The notes: a model not told the origin generated them from the sequence alone. DNA of 64,000 nt from Spelaeicoccus albus (GCF_013409065.1 NZ_JACBZP010000001.1:1736001-1800000); one strand, 5' to 3'; shown: positions 35,708 to 44,200, counted from the stretch's first letter. Translations and numbers: made by a program.

Positions 35708-36279
35708 TTCTTCTCCCGCGGAACGCGGCCCATCAGGTAGAACTCTGGGTTCGGTGCGATGCCGAAGACGCTGGAGATACGGTTCGACAATCCGAAGAAT
35801 GCGGTGATCGAGGCGATGTCCCAAGCGTCCTCGTCGTCAAAGCCGTGCTGGGCGAGCTGCGCGAAGTCGTCATCCGTCACGGCGTCCGATTCGGCCTGCA
35901 CCTTGAAGGCGAAATCCAGCATGGCGCGCTGGCGACCCGTGATATCGGCCGTGCGGTAATTGACGGCGACCTGGTCGGCCACCAGCGGGTTCTTTTCTCG
36001 GATTCGCAACACCGCGCCGTGGGCGACCACGCAGTACAGGCATTTGTTGCGGGCCGACGTGGCCGTCACGATCATTTCGCGATCGGCCTTCGTCAGCGAT
36101 CCGGTCTCGGACTCCATCAACGCGTCGTAATAAGCGAAGAACGCACGCCATTCGGCAGGACGACGCGCCAGTGCCAGGAAGACGTTCGGAATGAACCCGG
36201 TCTTTTCCTGCACGTGCAGGATGCGATCCCGGATATCGGCGGGGACCTCGTCGATGGACGGGCTGGGGTAGCGGGACAT
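35704..36279 (-). CDS. AhpD/carboxymuconolactone decarboxylase-like peroxidase-related protein
   Basis: A 191-residue all-helical protein with the CMD/AhpD active-site motif CLYCVVAHG (CxxC...H) near residue 80 and flanking SLTKADREMIVTATSARNK. Proteins of this peroxidase-related group use the CxxC pair for thiol-dependent reduction of hydroperoxides. GAGGAGAAGC lies directly before the ATG. Translational coupling to a GNAT enzyme is seen here; a shared role in detoxification is conceivable but unproven. Confidence 0.86.
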   Translation of the reverse strand: MSRYPSPSIDEVPADIRDRILHVQEKTGFIPNVFLALARRPAEWRAFFAYYDALMESETGSLTKADREMIVTATSARNKCLYCVVAHGAVLRIREKNPLVADQVAVNYRTADITGRQRAMLDFAFKVQAESDAVTDDDFAQLAQHGFDDEDAWDIASITAFFGLSNRISSVFGIAPNPEFYLMGRVPREKK

Positions 36280-36310
36280 GAGCTTCTCCTCGTGGATGTC
36301 TCAACTCTTC

Positions 36311-37660
36311 TTAGGTGCCGTAGCGCTTGAGTAGTTCTTCTTCGCACCACGTGACGGCGTCGGCGAGTTCGGTGAAGGCATTGGAATCGTCGATGTCCTC
36401 CTCATCGACGAGCCGGTTTTCCGGGTCGACGAGGATGCCGGTCTTTCCTTCGACGGCAAGGGCGCCTCGGGCGTCGAGCAGGAGCCGCCGCGCGACGTCC
36501 GAGATTTGGTCGACGCCGCCGATCTCGATGACGACGATATCGAAGGAGCCGGCCTCGTCGGCAAGGCCGCGCGCGACCGCCTCGGCGCCGCCAAAGAGCA
36601 GGTCGCCGTGCAGCTCGAAAAATTGGACGCGATCGCCGTGTGCTGCCAAGATGCCGCGCTGGGCCGGCGTACGGGCAGCAGTCGACGTCCGGCGTTTCAA
36701 GTCGTAGCGGGCGCGCACTATCGACCGCGATCCGCGCGTGACGTTGAGGAAGTGAAGGTCGAAAGTGTCCGAGAGCGCGCGGCACGCCTTCACGCCGCGG
36801 ACGCTGTGGCTGTGTCTGTCGATCCGCGGCGAGTACGCCGCAATGCCGATCTGGCCGGGCAACACGGCCAGGATGCCGCCGCCCACGCCGCTCTTCGCCG
36901 GAAGACCGACGGCGCTCACCCAGTCGCCGGCGGCGTCGTACATGCCGCACGTCGTCATGACGGACAGCACGCGCCGCACCAGCTGCGGAGAAAGCACTTG
37001 CTCGCCGGTGAGCGGCTGCATTCCGGTATTGGCGAGCGTTGCGGCCATCAGTGCGAGATCCCGCGCCGTGACCTGCACCGAGCATTGCCGGAAGTACACG
37101 TCGAGCGCGTCCTCCGGCAGCTGGTCGAGGACGCCGACCGTGCGCAGCATGTACGCGATGGCACGGTTGCGGTCGCCGGCGTCGTGCTCGGAGGTGAATA
37201 CGTTGTAATCCAGCGGCAGCTCGCGGCCGGCGAACCGGGAGTAGAAATCCCGCAGCCGTTCGAACTGCTCTTCCGGCTCGGCACCGTTCACCAGCGACGC
37301 CGCCAGGATGGCACCGGCGTTGATCATGGGATTGAGCGGACGGCCGGTGCCGCGCTCCAGACTGATCTCGTTGTACGCGTCCCCCGACGGTTCGACGTCG
37401 ATCTTGGCGTCCACGGCCTGTTCCCCGTTGTCGGCAAGCGCCATTCCGTAAGTGAACGGTTTCGACACCGACTGGATGGTGAACGGCCATTCCGCGTCGC
37501 CGACCTCGTACACGGTGCCGTCGATGGTGGCGATGCAAATGCCGAATTTCTCCGGGTTGACCACTGCGAGTTCCGGAATGTAATCGGCGAGCCAGCCGGA
37601 CGAATCGGGAAGCACCGAGGAATAGATCTGCTCGAGATACTTCTGCACCAGGGACTGCAT
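36311..37660 (-). CDS. glsA: Glutaminase A with C-terminal STAS domain
   Basis: A 449-residue protein. Residues 1-310 are a serine-dependent glutaminase converting glutamine to glutamate and ammonia: the catalytic Ser-Lys in TIQSVSKPFTYGMAL, then GRPLNPMINAGAI, the Asn/Tyr positions in SEHDAGDRNRAIAYML, and a late SGVGGGILAVLPG loop. Residues about 345-445 form a STAS domain (VQFFELHGDLLFGGAEAV, FDIVVIEIGGVDQISDVA, GKTGILV), as in anti-sigma antagonists, probably for dimerisation or regulation. The fusion is found in several Actinobacteria. The ribosome site is weak but the start fits the family N-terminus. Confidence 0.93.
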   Translation of the reverse strand: MQSLVQKYLEQIYSSVLPDSSGWLADYIPELAVVNPEKFGICIATIDGTVYEVGDAEWPFTIQSVSKPFTYGMALADNGEQAVDAKIDVEPSGDAYNEISLERGTGRPLNPMINAGAILAASLVNGAEPEEQFERLRDFYSRFAGRELPLDYNVFTSEHDAGDRNRAIAYMLRTVGVLDQLPEDALDVYFRQCSVQVTARDLALMAATLANTGMQPLTGEQVLSPQLVRRVLSVMTTCGMYDAAGDWVSAVGLPAKSGVGGGILAVLPGQIGIAAYSPRIDRHSHSVRGVKACRALSDTFDLHFLNVTRGSRSIVRARYDLKRRTSTAARTPAQRGILAAHGDRVQFFELHGDLLFGGAEAVARGLADEAGSFDIVVIEIGGVDQISDVARRLLLDARGALAVEGKTGILVDPENRLVDEEDIDDSNAFTELADAVTWCEEELLKRYGT

Positions 37661-37772
37661 GTGTGAAGACTAACCGGTCGCGGGCACGGCGCCTTCGAGC
37701 CGGTACACTGGGACGCAGTCATCCAGGGTCGGCGCTTCGGGGGTGGGACGGGCGCAGAGCAAGTGAGCAGAC

Positions 37773-39017
37773 GTGCCCGAAACCGACCTGAAATCCCCGC
37801 CGCGCAACCCCTTCAAATCGCTCGTCGACATTTCCGGCGCGCTCTTTTTCCCCGTCGCATTCCTCGGCAGGCTGCCGCTGGCCATGACCGTCGTCGGCGT
37901 GTTGACGCTCGTGGCCGGCGTGCGTGAATCGTATTCGCTTGCCGGTCTGACGTCCGGAGTCGTCGGTTTTGGATCGGCGGTATTCGGACCATTCGTCGGC
38001 GCCGCAGCCGACAAATGGGGACAGCGGATCGTGATGAGCGCATGCGCGATTGCCAACACCGCTTTTCTGTTGGCGATCGTGTGGTTGGCTTATGCGGGTG
38101 ACGGCGTGATCATGTTGCTGGTTGCGGCATTCCTGACCGGTGCCAGCGCCCCGCAGGTCGGACCGCTGGCGAGAGCCCGATGGCTGGCCCTGATCCCGAA
38201 GCATCTGCCGGGTCATCGGGCCGCTAAACCGCTCAGTGCCGCCATGAGCTATGAATCGATGGCCGATGAGCTCGTCTTCGTATTGGGTCCGGTCCTGGTC
38301 GGGGTGCTCGCATGGGCGGTGTCGCCGGGCACCCCCGTCATTGTGGCGGCCGGCGTCGTGTTCGTCTTCGTTGGCTGGTTGGCGCTGCACCGCACCGCCA
38401 ACGAAGCGCACATCGAAAACCATCGTGCGGCCGGCCCCGCCAGGAGCGGCAAACTCTTGACGATCCGGGTGCTGCTTCCTGCGTTCGGCATGACGGCGAT
38501 CGGGTTGTTCTTCGGGTCGACGCTGACCGCATTGACGGCCTTCATGGGGGATTTCGGGCAAGAGCCGAAGACCGGAATCCTGTACGGCGCCATGGGCGTC
38601 GGCTCTGCGATATGCGCCCTGGCGGTCGCTGCTCTTCCGGAACGCTTCGAATTGCGTCAGCGCTGGATCGCCGCAGCAGCACTGCCGTTCGTTGCTTCGT
38701 TGATCTACCCGTGGATCGGATCGATCGGAGCGATGATTCCGGCGCTCGTGTTGGCCGGGGTCGGCATCGGCCCCAGCCTCGTCACCCTGTTCTCGATCGG
38801 CTCCAAGGTCGCGCCGGTCGGCAAGTCGACGACGGTGATGACAATGCTCTCCACCGGAGTCGTCATCGGGCAGGCCATTGCCTCGACCGTGACCGGGACC
38901 ATCGTCCAAACCTACGACGCACGGGCCGGCTTCTTCACGGTGATAGTGGCGACCGGTCTCCTGGCGGCGCTTGCGGGGCTCGGCCTCGCCGTCTACCGGC
39001 CGCGGCAAGCACGGTAG
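37773..39017 (+). CDS. MFS transporter
   Basis: A 414-residue membrane protein with about twelve helices. A conserved GSAVFGPFVGAAADKWGQR loop corresponds to the MFS loop 2-3 motif. The protein resembles drug-efflux-type MFS members of Actinobacteria and has no substrate hint. The start is a GTG at 37773; the ribosome site is poor (GAGCAAGTGAGCA). It diverges from the glutaminase gene and ends at a strong hairpin before the urate permease. Confidence 0.82.
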   Translation: MPETDLKSPPRNPFKSLVDISGALFFPVAFLGRLPLAMTVVGVLTLVAGVRESYSLAGLTSGVVGFGSAVFGPFVGAAADKWGQRIVMSACAIANTAFLLAIVWLAYAGDGVIMLLVAAFLTGASAPQVGPLARARWLALIPKHLPGHRAAKPLSAAMSYESMADELVFVLGPVLVGVLAWAVSPGTPVIVAAGVVFVFVGWLALHRTANEAHIENHRAAGPARSGKLLTIRVLLPAFGMTAIGLFFGSTLTALTAFMGDFGQEPKTGILYGAMGVGSAICALAVAALPERFELRQRWIAAAALPFVASLIYPWIGSIGAMIPALVLAGVGIGPSLVTLFSIGSKVAPVGKSTTVMTMLSTGVVIGQAIASTVTGTIVQTYDARAGFFTVIVATGLLAALAGLGLAVYRPRQAR

Positions 39018-39050
39018 GGCTCAGCCCATCTGAGCCCCACCGTGCTTGCC
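39004..39050. terminator. Bidirectional terminator between MFS and purine permease genes
   Basis: GGCAAGCACGGTAGGGCTCA (39004-39023) pairs with its complement at 39031-39050 with a single mismatch, a 20-bp stem around GCCCATC. The stem includes the MFS stop codon. It separates two convergent genes and marks the left edge of the purine island. Confidence 0.75.
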
Positions 39051-39063
39051 GACCATTCGGCGC

Positions 39064-40539
39064 TCAAACGTCATCGACCACCGGTACCTCTTCGCCGTCC
39101 GCATCGATGAGCTTGCCGTCCTTGACGTGGTCGCCGTCGACCAGGTTTGCGACGTCGGCCGGGCAGACTGTGCGTGCGCTTCCGGCCGCCACGAATACCG
39201 ATTGGTCGTCGGTGTTGCCGGCCCTGAGGTGGTTGAACAGCAGATTGAGCACGATTGCCATGATCGCTGCCGAACTGATTCCCGAGTCGAAGATGGTGGC
39301 GAACCAGTCGGGGAACTTGTCGTAGAAATCGGGGTTGGCGATCGGGATCATGCCGAATCCGATCGACGACGCCACGATTATCAAGTTCATGGTGTTGTCG
39401 TACTTCACGGTGCTCAGCGTGCGGATGCCGCTTGCTGCGACGGTACCGAACAACACGAGCCCCGCCCCACCAAGAACCGGCATCGGCACGTCGGCCACCA
39501 CACGCCCGAGAACCGGGAAGAGACCGATGGCGATCATGATGAGGCCGCCGGCCGCTACGACGAAGCGGCTCTTGATCTTGGTGACGGCCACGAGTCCGAC
39601 GTTTTGCGCAAACGCCGTCTGCGTGAACGAGCCGAAGATCGGGGAGATCGTGCTGGAGAGCATATCGGCGCGCAGGCCGTTGGCAATGCGGCGCGAGTCG
39701 ACCTTGGTGCCGACGATCTCGCCGATAGCGAGAAGATCGGCAGTGGTCTCCGTCAGCGTGACGATGACCACTATGACCATGGAGATGATGGCCGAGACGT
39801 GGAATGTCGGCGCCCCGAAGTGGAACGGCGTCGGGAACGCAAAGATCGCGCCTTCCCCGACGTCCGAGAAATCCGTCATCCCGAACGCCACGGCAATGAG
39901 CGTGCCCAGCACCATCGCCAGCAAGATCGACAGGCGCGAGATGGCGGCGCTCTTGACCTTGCTGAGCGCCAACACGATGGCGAGTGTCAGCCCGGCCAAG
40001 CCGATGTTGCCCATGCTGCCGTAACCCGTGGCGTCCGCGTCGCCGCCCATCGCCCAGTTTCCGGCCGTCGGCAGCAGCGACAGTCCGATAGTGGCGATGA
40101 CGCTGCCCGTGACCACGGGAGGGAAGAATCGGACGACCTTGGAAAAGTATGGGGCGATCACGAAGCCGAACGCGGCCGAGACGAGGATGGCGCCGAAGAC
40201 CGACGGCAGGCCGCCGCCCTTCGTCACGATCGCCAGCATCGTCGCCACCGATGCGAACGTGACTCCCTGCACCAGCGGCAGCTTGGCACCGAGGAACGGC
40301 ACGCCCAGCGATTGCAGCAGCGTGGCCAGACCGCACATGAACAGTGCTGCCGCAATCAGAATGCCGGTGTCGGCGCCGCTCAGCCCGGCCGCCTGACCGA
40401 TGATGAGCGGCACCGCAATGATGCCGCCGTACATGGTCAGGACGTGTTGGAAGCCGTAGGCGAAACTCGCGCCGATCCCCAATCGCTCATCCTCGGGGCG
40501 GTGCGGTGGCGGACGGCCGTGTGCATTTGACAGTTTCAT
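39064..40539 (-). CDS. NCS2-family urate/xanthine permease
   Basis: A 491-residue nucleobase:cation symporter-2 protein with about 12-14 membrane segments. SFAYGFQHVLTMYGGIIAVPLIIG at the start, VTLTETTADLLAIGEIVG in the middle, and FAQNVGLVAVTKIKSRFV (the NAT signature region) mark the urate/xanthine branch. It is the last gene of the uraD-uraH-uox operon, so urate is the most likely substrate. The C-terminal 40 residues are polar and cytoplasmic. The start at 40539 fits the family; the ribosome site before it is weak. Confidence 0.9.
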   Translation of the reverse strand: MKLSNAHGRPPPHRPEDERLGIGASFAYGFQHVLTMYGGIIAVPLIIGQAAGLSGADTGILIAAALFMCGLATLLQSLGVPFLGAKLPLVQGVTFASVATMLAIVTKGGGLPSVFGAILVSAAFGFVIAPYFSKVVRFFPPVVTGSVIATIGLSLLPTAGNWAMGGDADATGYGSMGNIGLAGLTLAIVLALSKVKSAAISRLSILLAMVLGTLIAVAFGMTDFSDVGEGAIFAFPTPFHFGAPTFHVSAIISMVIVVIVTLTETTADLLAIGEIVGTKVDSRRIANGLRADMLSSTISPIFGSFTQTAFAQNVGLVAVTKIKSRFVVAAGGLIMIAIGLFPVLGRVVADVPMPVLGGAGLVLFGTVAASGIRTLSTVKYDNTMNLIIVASSIGFGMIPIANPDFYDKFPDWFATIFDSGISSAAIMAIVLNLLFNHLRAGNTDDQSVFVAAGSARTVCPADVANLVDGDHVKDGKLIDADGEEVPVVDDV

Positions 40540-40569
40540 CAGTGTCCTCGCTTTGCTGTGGCGATCGAC

Positions 40570-41472
40570 TCAGCAGAATCCGGCAATGCCTTCCCAGGCC
40601 TCGGGCTGGGGTGGCATACCTTCGCGTTGCACTGTGCCTTCAATCAGCCCGTAGGGTCGGTCGGCGGCAAAGAACACCTCATTCGGGTTGTCCTGGCCGA
40701 ACGGCGACAGATCCACGAGGAAATGGTGCTTGTTCGGCATCGAGAACTTGATCTCGTCGATCGAATCGTGCGCTTCGAGCACCTTGCTGCCCATTTGATA
40801 CAGGGTGTTCTGCAACGCCGACGAGTAGCCGTCCGAGAAGCCTTCGAGCAAGAGGGCCGTCACGCTGTCGAACGTCTTGTTGAAGTCGACGTCCGCGCCG
40901 GCGTTGCGGTACCGCCATTTTGCTGCCACATCGGTGGCAAGGATCCGGTCCGTCGTTTCCGGAAGCGTCGTGTATTTGTCCTTCGGGTACCCGACGAATC
41001 CGGATTCGGTGGATTTCAGCACCGTGAGACCCTTCACCCCGCCGAGCAGCCAGTCCCTGTCGCCGTCCCGGGTCAGAGTGGCGGTACGCACGCAGCGACC
41101 ATTCCGCACGAACGAGTGGTCGTGCGATGCGCCGTGGGCGTCGATCCGGTCCCAGGCGTACGACTCGGCCGACCAGCGACCGCCGCGTACCCAGTCGAAA
41201 TCTCCGGTGAAGTGATCGGCAAGCCGGCGCAAAAACTCCTCGGGAGAGCCCACGCCGTCGCGTGCAAACGAGTAGATGGTGTTCTTTTGCGTGTCCGTGG
41301 CAATCACGTGGGCGTTGTCGCCGTCCAAATGCGCAGCTTCGAAGTCGCCGCGTAACTCGGAGGTGACGGACAGGTCCTCGATCGTGTGGCGAGCGGTATC
41401 GCGGGTGACTTTGACGAGGCGGACCTCGGCTTTTCCGTACTGGTTCGGGCCCAGAACGATCTTGGAATTCAT
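40570..41472 (-). CDS. uox: Urate oxidase (uricase)
   Basis: A 300-residue cofactor-free oxidase that converts urate and O2 to 5-hydroxyisourate and hydrogen peroxide. IATDTQKNTIYSFARD supplies the catalytic Thr-Lys region, GLTVLKSTESGFVGYPKDKYT is a family signature, and SMPNKHHFLVDLSPFG near the end carries the urate-binding region. GGGAG precedes the ATG by about 10 bases. It lies between the permease and uraH in one operon. The enzyme is cytosolic here, as no signal is present; the hydrogen peroxide produced might be handled by the nearby Bcp peroxiredoxin. Confidence 0.96.
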   Translation of the reverse strand: MNSKIVLGPNQYGKAEVRLVKVTRDTARHTIEDLSVTSELRGDFEAAHLDGDNAHVIATDTQKNTIYSFARDGVGSPEEFLRRLADHFTGDFDWVRGGRWSAESYAWDRIDAHGASHDHSFVRNGRCVRTATLTRDGDRDWLLGGVKGLTVLKSTESGFVGYPKDKYTTLPETTDRILATDVAAKWRYRNAGADVDFNKTFDSVTALLLEGFSDGYSSALQNTLYQMGSKVLEAHDSIDEIKFSMPNKHHFLVDLSPFGQDNPNEVFFAADRPYGLIEGTVQREGMPPQPEAWEGIAGFC

Positions 41473-41478
41473 GGTGAT

Positions 41479-41805
41479 TCAGCTCCCTCGGTAGGTGGAA
41501 TAGGCAAATGGACTCAGCAGCAACGGCACGTGGTAGTGCTGGCTCGAATCCGTGAGCAGGAAATCGATGGTGACGCTGGGAAAGAAGGAATCGACACCGC
41601 ATGCGCGAAAATAGGAGGCGGTGTCGAAGGCGATCCGGTAGGTGCCGGGCGGCACCGCGTCCGGACCGAGATCCGGCACGCGGCCATCGTCGTTCGTGAT
41701 CGCCTCGGCCAGGACCCTGCCGTCCGTCGTCAGCAGCGTGACGGGTACTCCTCGGGCAGGCGTGCCGGACGCCGTGTCGAGCACATGGGTGGTGATCTGA
41801 CTCAT
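41479..41805 (-). CDS. uraH: 5-hydroxyisourate hydrolase (transthyretin-like)
   Basis: A 108-residue transthyretin-related enzyme that hydrolyses 5-hydroxyisourate to OHCU. ITTHVLDTASGTPARGVPV holds the first active-site histidine, SFFPSVTIDFLLTDSSQHYHVPLLLSPF the second His region, and the C-terminal YRGS tetrapeptide is the diagnostic end of true HIU hydrolases as opposed to transthyretins. It starts in the last bases of uraD (ATGA overlap) and ends 6 bases before uox. Confidence 0.96.
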   Translation of the reverse strand: MSQITTHVLDTASGTPARGVPVTLLTTDGRVLAEAITNDDGRVPDLGPDAVPPGTYRIAFDTASYFRACGVDSFFPSVTIDFLLTDSSQHYHVPLLLSPFAYSTYRGS

Positions 41806-42296
41806 TGAAACAGTCCTCCCAGTCGGAGCACGGCGATCTGGCGGAGTTGCTCGGCCATGACCTCGCGCTCGGTTGCCGGATCGTTGGTCATGCGTTCACT
41901 CAGATTGGCGAGAATCTCCGCCCGCGTCCGGCCGGCAGCGCGAATCAAGAACACGTGCCCGAATTTGTCCTCGTAGGCGGCGTTACCCGCGTCGAGTCGG
42001 GCAGCCAGGTCGGCATCGGTATCGCCGAGAGACCCCTGTTCGGCCCGGGAGAGTGCTGCTTCGGCACTGTCGCCGTCGGCGCGCCGTCCGATCGGAGGGT
42101 GGTGGGTGAGCGCCTTGTCGAGTTCGGCGTCGGTCCACGGTTGGGCGGCCGTGCGGCCGGCCCGGGAGACGTCGTCCGGACCGGTATAGGGTCGCCGGTC
42201 GGCGACCTCGGCCGCCCAGCGTTCGATGTCGACGCACGGCAATAAAAGTGAAATCACCTCGCTGCGGGGCATCGCGTTGAACTCGTCGACTTGCAT
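41802..42296 (-). CDS. uraD: OHCU decarboxylase
   Basis: A 164-residue enzyme that decarboxylates OHCU to S-allantoin, preventing racemic product. LTHHPPIGRR contains the catalytic histidine and SLGDTDADLAARLDAGNAAYEDKFGHVFLI is the conserved core. The ATG at 42296 is selected by GGAGG 6 bases upstream; the open frame runs further upstream but that part crosses an intrinsic terminator and lacks similarity. First gene of the uraD-uraH-uox-permease operon; its leader contains a terminator-like hairpin 49 bases before the start. Confidence 0.95.
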   Translation of the reverse strand: MQVDEFNAMPRSEVISLLLPCVDIERWAAEVADRRPYTGPDDVSRAGRTAAQPWTDAELDKALTHHPPIGRRADGDSAEAALSRAEQGSLGDTDADLAARLDAGNAAYEDKFGHVFLIRAAGRTRAEILANLSERMTNDPATEREVMAEQLRQIAVLRLGGLFQ

Positions 42297-42344
42297 GAAG
42301 CCTCCAACCCGGGACGTTTGTGGATGGACCCGTGCCGGCCCAAT

Positions 42345-42384
42345 AAAAAAGAGCCGACATCGGTGTGATGTCAGCTCATTTTTT
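42345..42384 (-). terminator. Intrinsic terminator in the uraD operon leader (probable attenuator)
   Basis: On the minus strand GAGCTGACAT-CACACCG-ATGTCGGCTC is followed by TTTTTTATT, a 10-bp stem with one G-U pair and a perfect U-run. It ends about 49 bases before the uraD start with only the ribosome site between, leaving no room for a downstream promoter. The loop ATCACAC could pair with GTGTGAT further upstream (42430-42436 region) as an anti-terminator. On the plus strand the same hairpin is followed by ATTTTTTCC, so it could also work in the other direction. Confidence 0.75.
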
Positions 42385-42496
42385 CCCTGCCCGCTGCTCC
42401 CAGGGTCGCGGCGAACCGCGAACGTGGTGATCACACTAGCCCACATTTCTCCGTGGCGCACGTCACATTGCAAAAAATTTTTCCGTCGACCGGTGG
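42385..42496. other. uraD leader and divergent promoter region
   Basis: Part of the 307-base gap between uraD (minus) and the small gene at 42604. It would be the transcribed leader of the uraD operon if the promoter lies near the operator-like site at 42549. Apart from GTGTGAT complementary to the terminator loop no known riboswitch is recognised. Confidence 0.4.
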
Positions 42497-42525
42497 TTGA
42501 CCGCAGCGAGTGTCGCGTTTAACCT
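42497..42525 (+). promoter_or_regulatory. Promoter for the small gene at 42604
   Basis: TTGACC (42497-42502) and TAACCT (42520-42525) separated by exactly 17 bases, matching the actinobacterial TTGACN and TANNNT consensus. It predicts a start of transcription near 42532 and a leader of about 70 bases containing the operator-like site. Confidence 0.65.
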
Positions 42526-42548
42526 AATTTCAACCGAAGAAAATTAAT

Positions 42549-42563
42549 TATCACAATACGAAA
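42549..42563. promoter_or_regulatory. Predicted IclR operator, site A
   Basis: TATCACAATACGAAA, nearly the palindrome TTTC-N7-GAAA. It shares CACAATACG with site B before the malic enzyme operon. It lies just downstream of the plus-strand promoter and in the region expected for the minus-strand uraD promoter (TTGATA and TAATTT around it), so it could repress both. Confidence 0.6.
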
Positions 42564-42603
42564 TATCAAGCTGGAGATCGGCTGAACGGCAAGGAGGTCC
42601 GAC

Positions 42604-42771
42604 ATGACGGTAACCGGTTGCAACGAAGACTCGCCGGAGCTGGAGGAATCCGAAATCTTTGTCTCCGAGATTTATGGCTCGGTCAATGCCGATCCGGATT
42701 TAAGTGTGCCGGTTCGAGAAGAGTCGCGAACCTGGCGACGCGTCCTGCGGGCTTTCACCTCGCCCCGATGA
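42604..42771 (+). CDS. Small 55-residue protein, unknown, inside the purine island
   Basis: A 55-codon frame beginning MTVTGCNEDSPELEESEIFV and ending in RTWRRVLRAFTSPR. It has a textbook AAGGAGGT 5 bases before the ATG and a good promoter 80-110 bases upstream, stronger signals than most genes here. The first half is acidic (E/D-rich), the last 15 residues basic, with no membrane segment; I recognise no family. It diverges from uraD and shares the predicted IclR site, so a regulatory or partner role in purine use is conceivable. Being below usual size cut-offs it would be missed by many annotations. Confidence 0.6.
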   Translation: MTVTGCNEDSPELEESEIFVSEIYGSVNADPDLSVPVREESRTWRRVLRAFTSPR

Positions 42772-42838
42772 GGCAATCGAATTCAGCGTGCCCCTCCGGC
42801 TAGGGTTGGAATGAGCAGTCCGCACGAAGAGGAGTCCC

Positions 42839-43615
42839 ATGAGCCAGCCCGACGCGTCACCGGACGCCTACTATCCGAAAGTCGCAGTCGTCACGGGGGC
42901 CGGTACGGGAATAGGCCGAGCCGTCGCCCGGGAACTCTTGGCCGGTGGCTGGAAAGTGGCGTTGGCCGGGCGCAGGGCCGAGCCGCTGGACGAGGCGGCC
43001 GCCTCGAACCGCGATGCCATCACGGTGCCGACGGACATCACCGACGAGGCATCTGTTGCCGCGCTGTTCGGAGCCGTCGCGGACGCGTGGGGCGTGCTCG
43101 GCCTGCTGTTCAACAACGCCGGCGGATTCGGCGAGGCCGCCCGCATCGACGGAATCGATGCGACGGACTGGCGTCGAACCGTCGAAGTGAACCTCACCGG
43201 CACGATGTTGTGCTCGAAATACGCCTTCGCCGCGATGGCCGCCCAGGATCCTTCCGGGGGACGGATCATCAACAACGGCTCGGTCTCGGCACATGCGCCC
43301 AGACCGCTCTCGGCCGCGTACACCGCCACCAAGCACGCCGTCACGGGGCTGACCAAATCGATCGATCTGGACGGGCGGGCCTTGGGGATCCAAGCGGGCC
43401 AAATCGATATCGGCAATGCGGCAACCGACATGATGGCGGGAATCGGATCCGGGGCCGGGGCGTTGCAGCCGGATGGAGGGCGGCGGCTTGAGCCGACGTT
43501 CGACGTGGCCGACGCGGCTCGCACCGTGGCCATGATGGCCTCGCTGCCGCGCGCGGCGACAATCCACGAATTGACGATCACCGCCACCGGGATGCCGTTC
43601 CGGGCACGCGGGTGA
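42839..43615 (+). CDS. SDR-family NAD(P)-dependent oxidoreductase
   Basis: A 258-residue classical short-chain dehydrogenase. VVTGAGTGIGRAVARE (residues 17-32) is the nucleotide loop, LFNNAGGFGEAA the NNAG motif, NNGSVSAHAP the catalytic Ser strand and YTATKHAV the Tyr-xxx-Lys pair. GAGGAG lies 6 bases before the ATG. The substrate is unknown; it lies inside the purine island between the small gene and a peroxiredoxin but no step of ureide catabolism needs an SDR. Confidence 0.88.
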   Translation: MSQPDASPDAYYPKVAVVTGAGTGIGRAVARELLAGGWKVALAGRRAEPLDEAAASNRDAITVPTDITDEASVAALFGAVADAWGVLGLLFNNAGGFGEAARIDGIDATDWRRTVEVNLTGTMLCSKYAFAAMAAQDPSGGRIINNGSVSAHAPRPLSAAYTATKHAVTGLTKSIDLDGRALGIQAGQIDIGNAATDMMAGIGSGAGALQPDGGRRLEPTFDVADAARTVAMMASLPRAATIHELTITATGMPFRARG

Positions 43616-43657
43616 TTCCCGTAAGAGTACGACGACAGCTCGATGAAGGAGAAACGG

Positions 43658-44125
43658 ATGACACAGCAGTTGGCAGTTGGGGACAAGGCGCCGGCATTTT
43701 CGCTGGAGAATGCGGACGGCGAGACGGTATCGCCGGCCGACTATGCCGGACGGAACGTCGTCGTCTACTTTTATCCAAAAGCCGGTACTCCCGGATGTAC
43801 GACCGAAGCCTGTGACTTCCGTGACAATCTGGCCTCGCTGTCCGCGATCGGCTACGACGTCGTCGGCATCTCACCGGACGACCGGGCGTCGATCGCCGAA
43901 TTCGCCCGGAACGAGCACCTGACGTTCCCGCTGCTCGCCGATCCCGATGCATCGGTGGCCAAGGCCTATGGTGCGTACGGCGAGATGACGTTCGGCGACA
44001 AGACGTTCAATGGCGTCCTTCGCTCGACGTTCGTCATCGGCTCGGACGGCAGGGTGGCCCGGGCGGAATACCGCGTCGATGCCAATGGTCACGTAGCTCG
44101 GCTACGTGAGCAGCTTGCGGCGTAG
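43658..44125 (+). CDS. bcp: Thiol peroxidase of the Bcp/PrxQ type
   Basis: A 155-residue peroxiredoxin. NVVVYFYPKAGTPGCTTEACDFRD holds the peroxidatic Cys (GTPGC) and resolving Cys five residues later (EAC), the PrxQ arrangement. It reduces hydrogen peroxide and organic hydroperoxides with electrons from thioredoxin. AAGGAG lies 7 bases before the ATG at 43658, chosen over an ATG five codons earlier. Its position among uricase and xanthine dehydrogenase genes fits a role in removing the peroxide they form. Confidence 0.93.
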   Translation: MTQQLAVGDKAPAFSLENADGETVSPADYAGRNVVVYFYPKAGTPGCTTEACDFRDNLASLSAIGYDVVGISPDDRASIAEFARNEHLTFPLLADPDASVAKAYGAYGEMTFGDKTFNGVLRSTFVIGSDGRVARAEYRVDANGHVARLREQLAA

Positions 44126-44200
44126 CTCGCTGCCCGGCCCGGCGCACAACTGCGCCCCGGCGCTCGCGGTGGCGCTACGCGTGGTTCAATCGCCGGCGCT

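Noticed and set aside
44091-44109. Hairpin CACGTAG-CTCGG-CTACGTG at the end of bcp
   Set aside because: It lies inside the coding sequence, is short and without a T-run; not convincing as a terminator.
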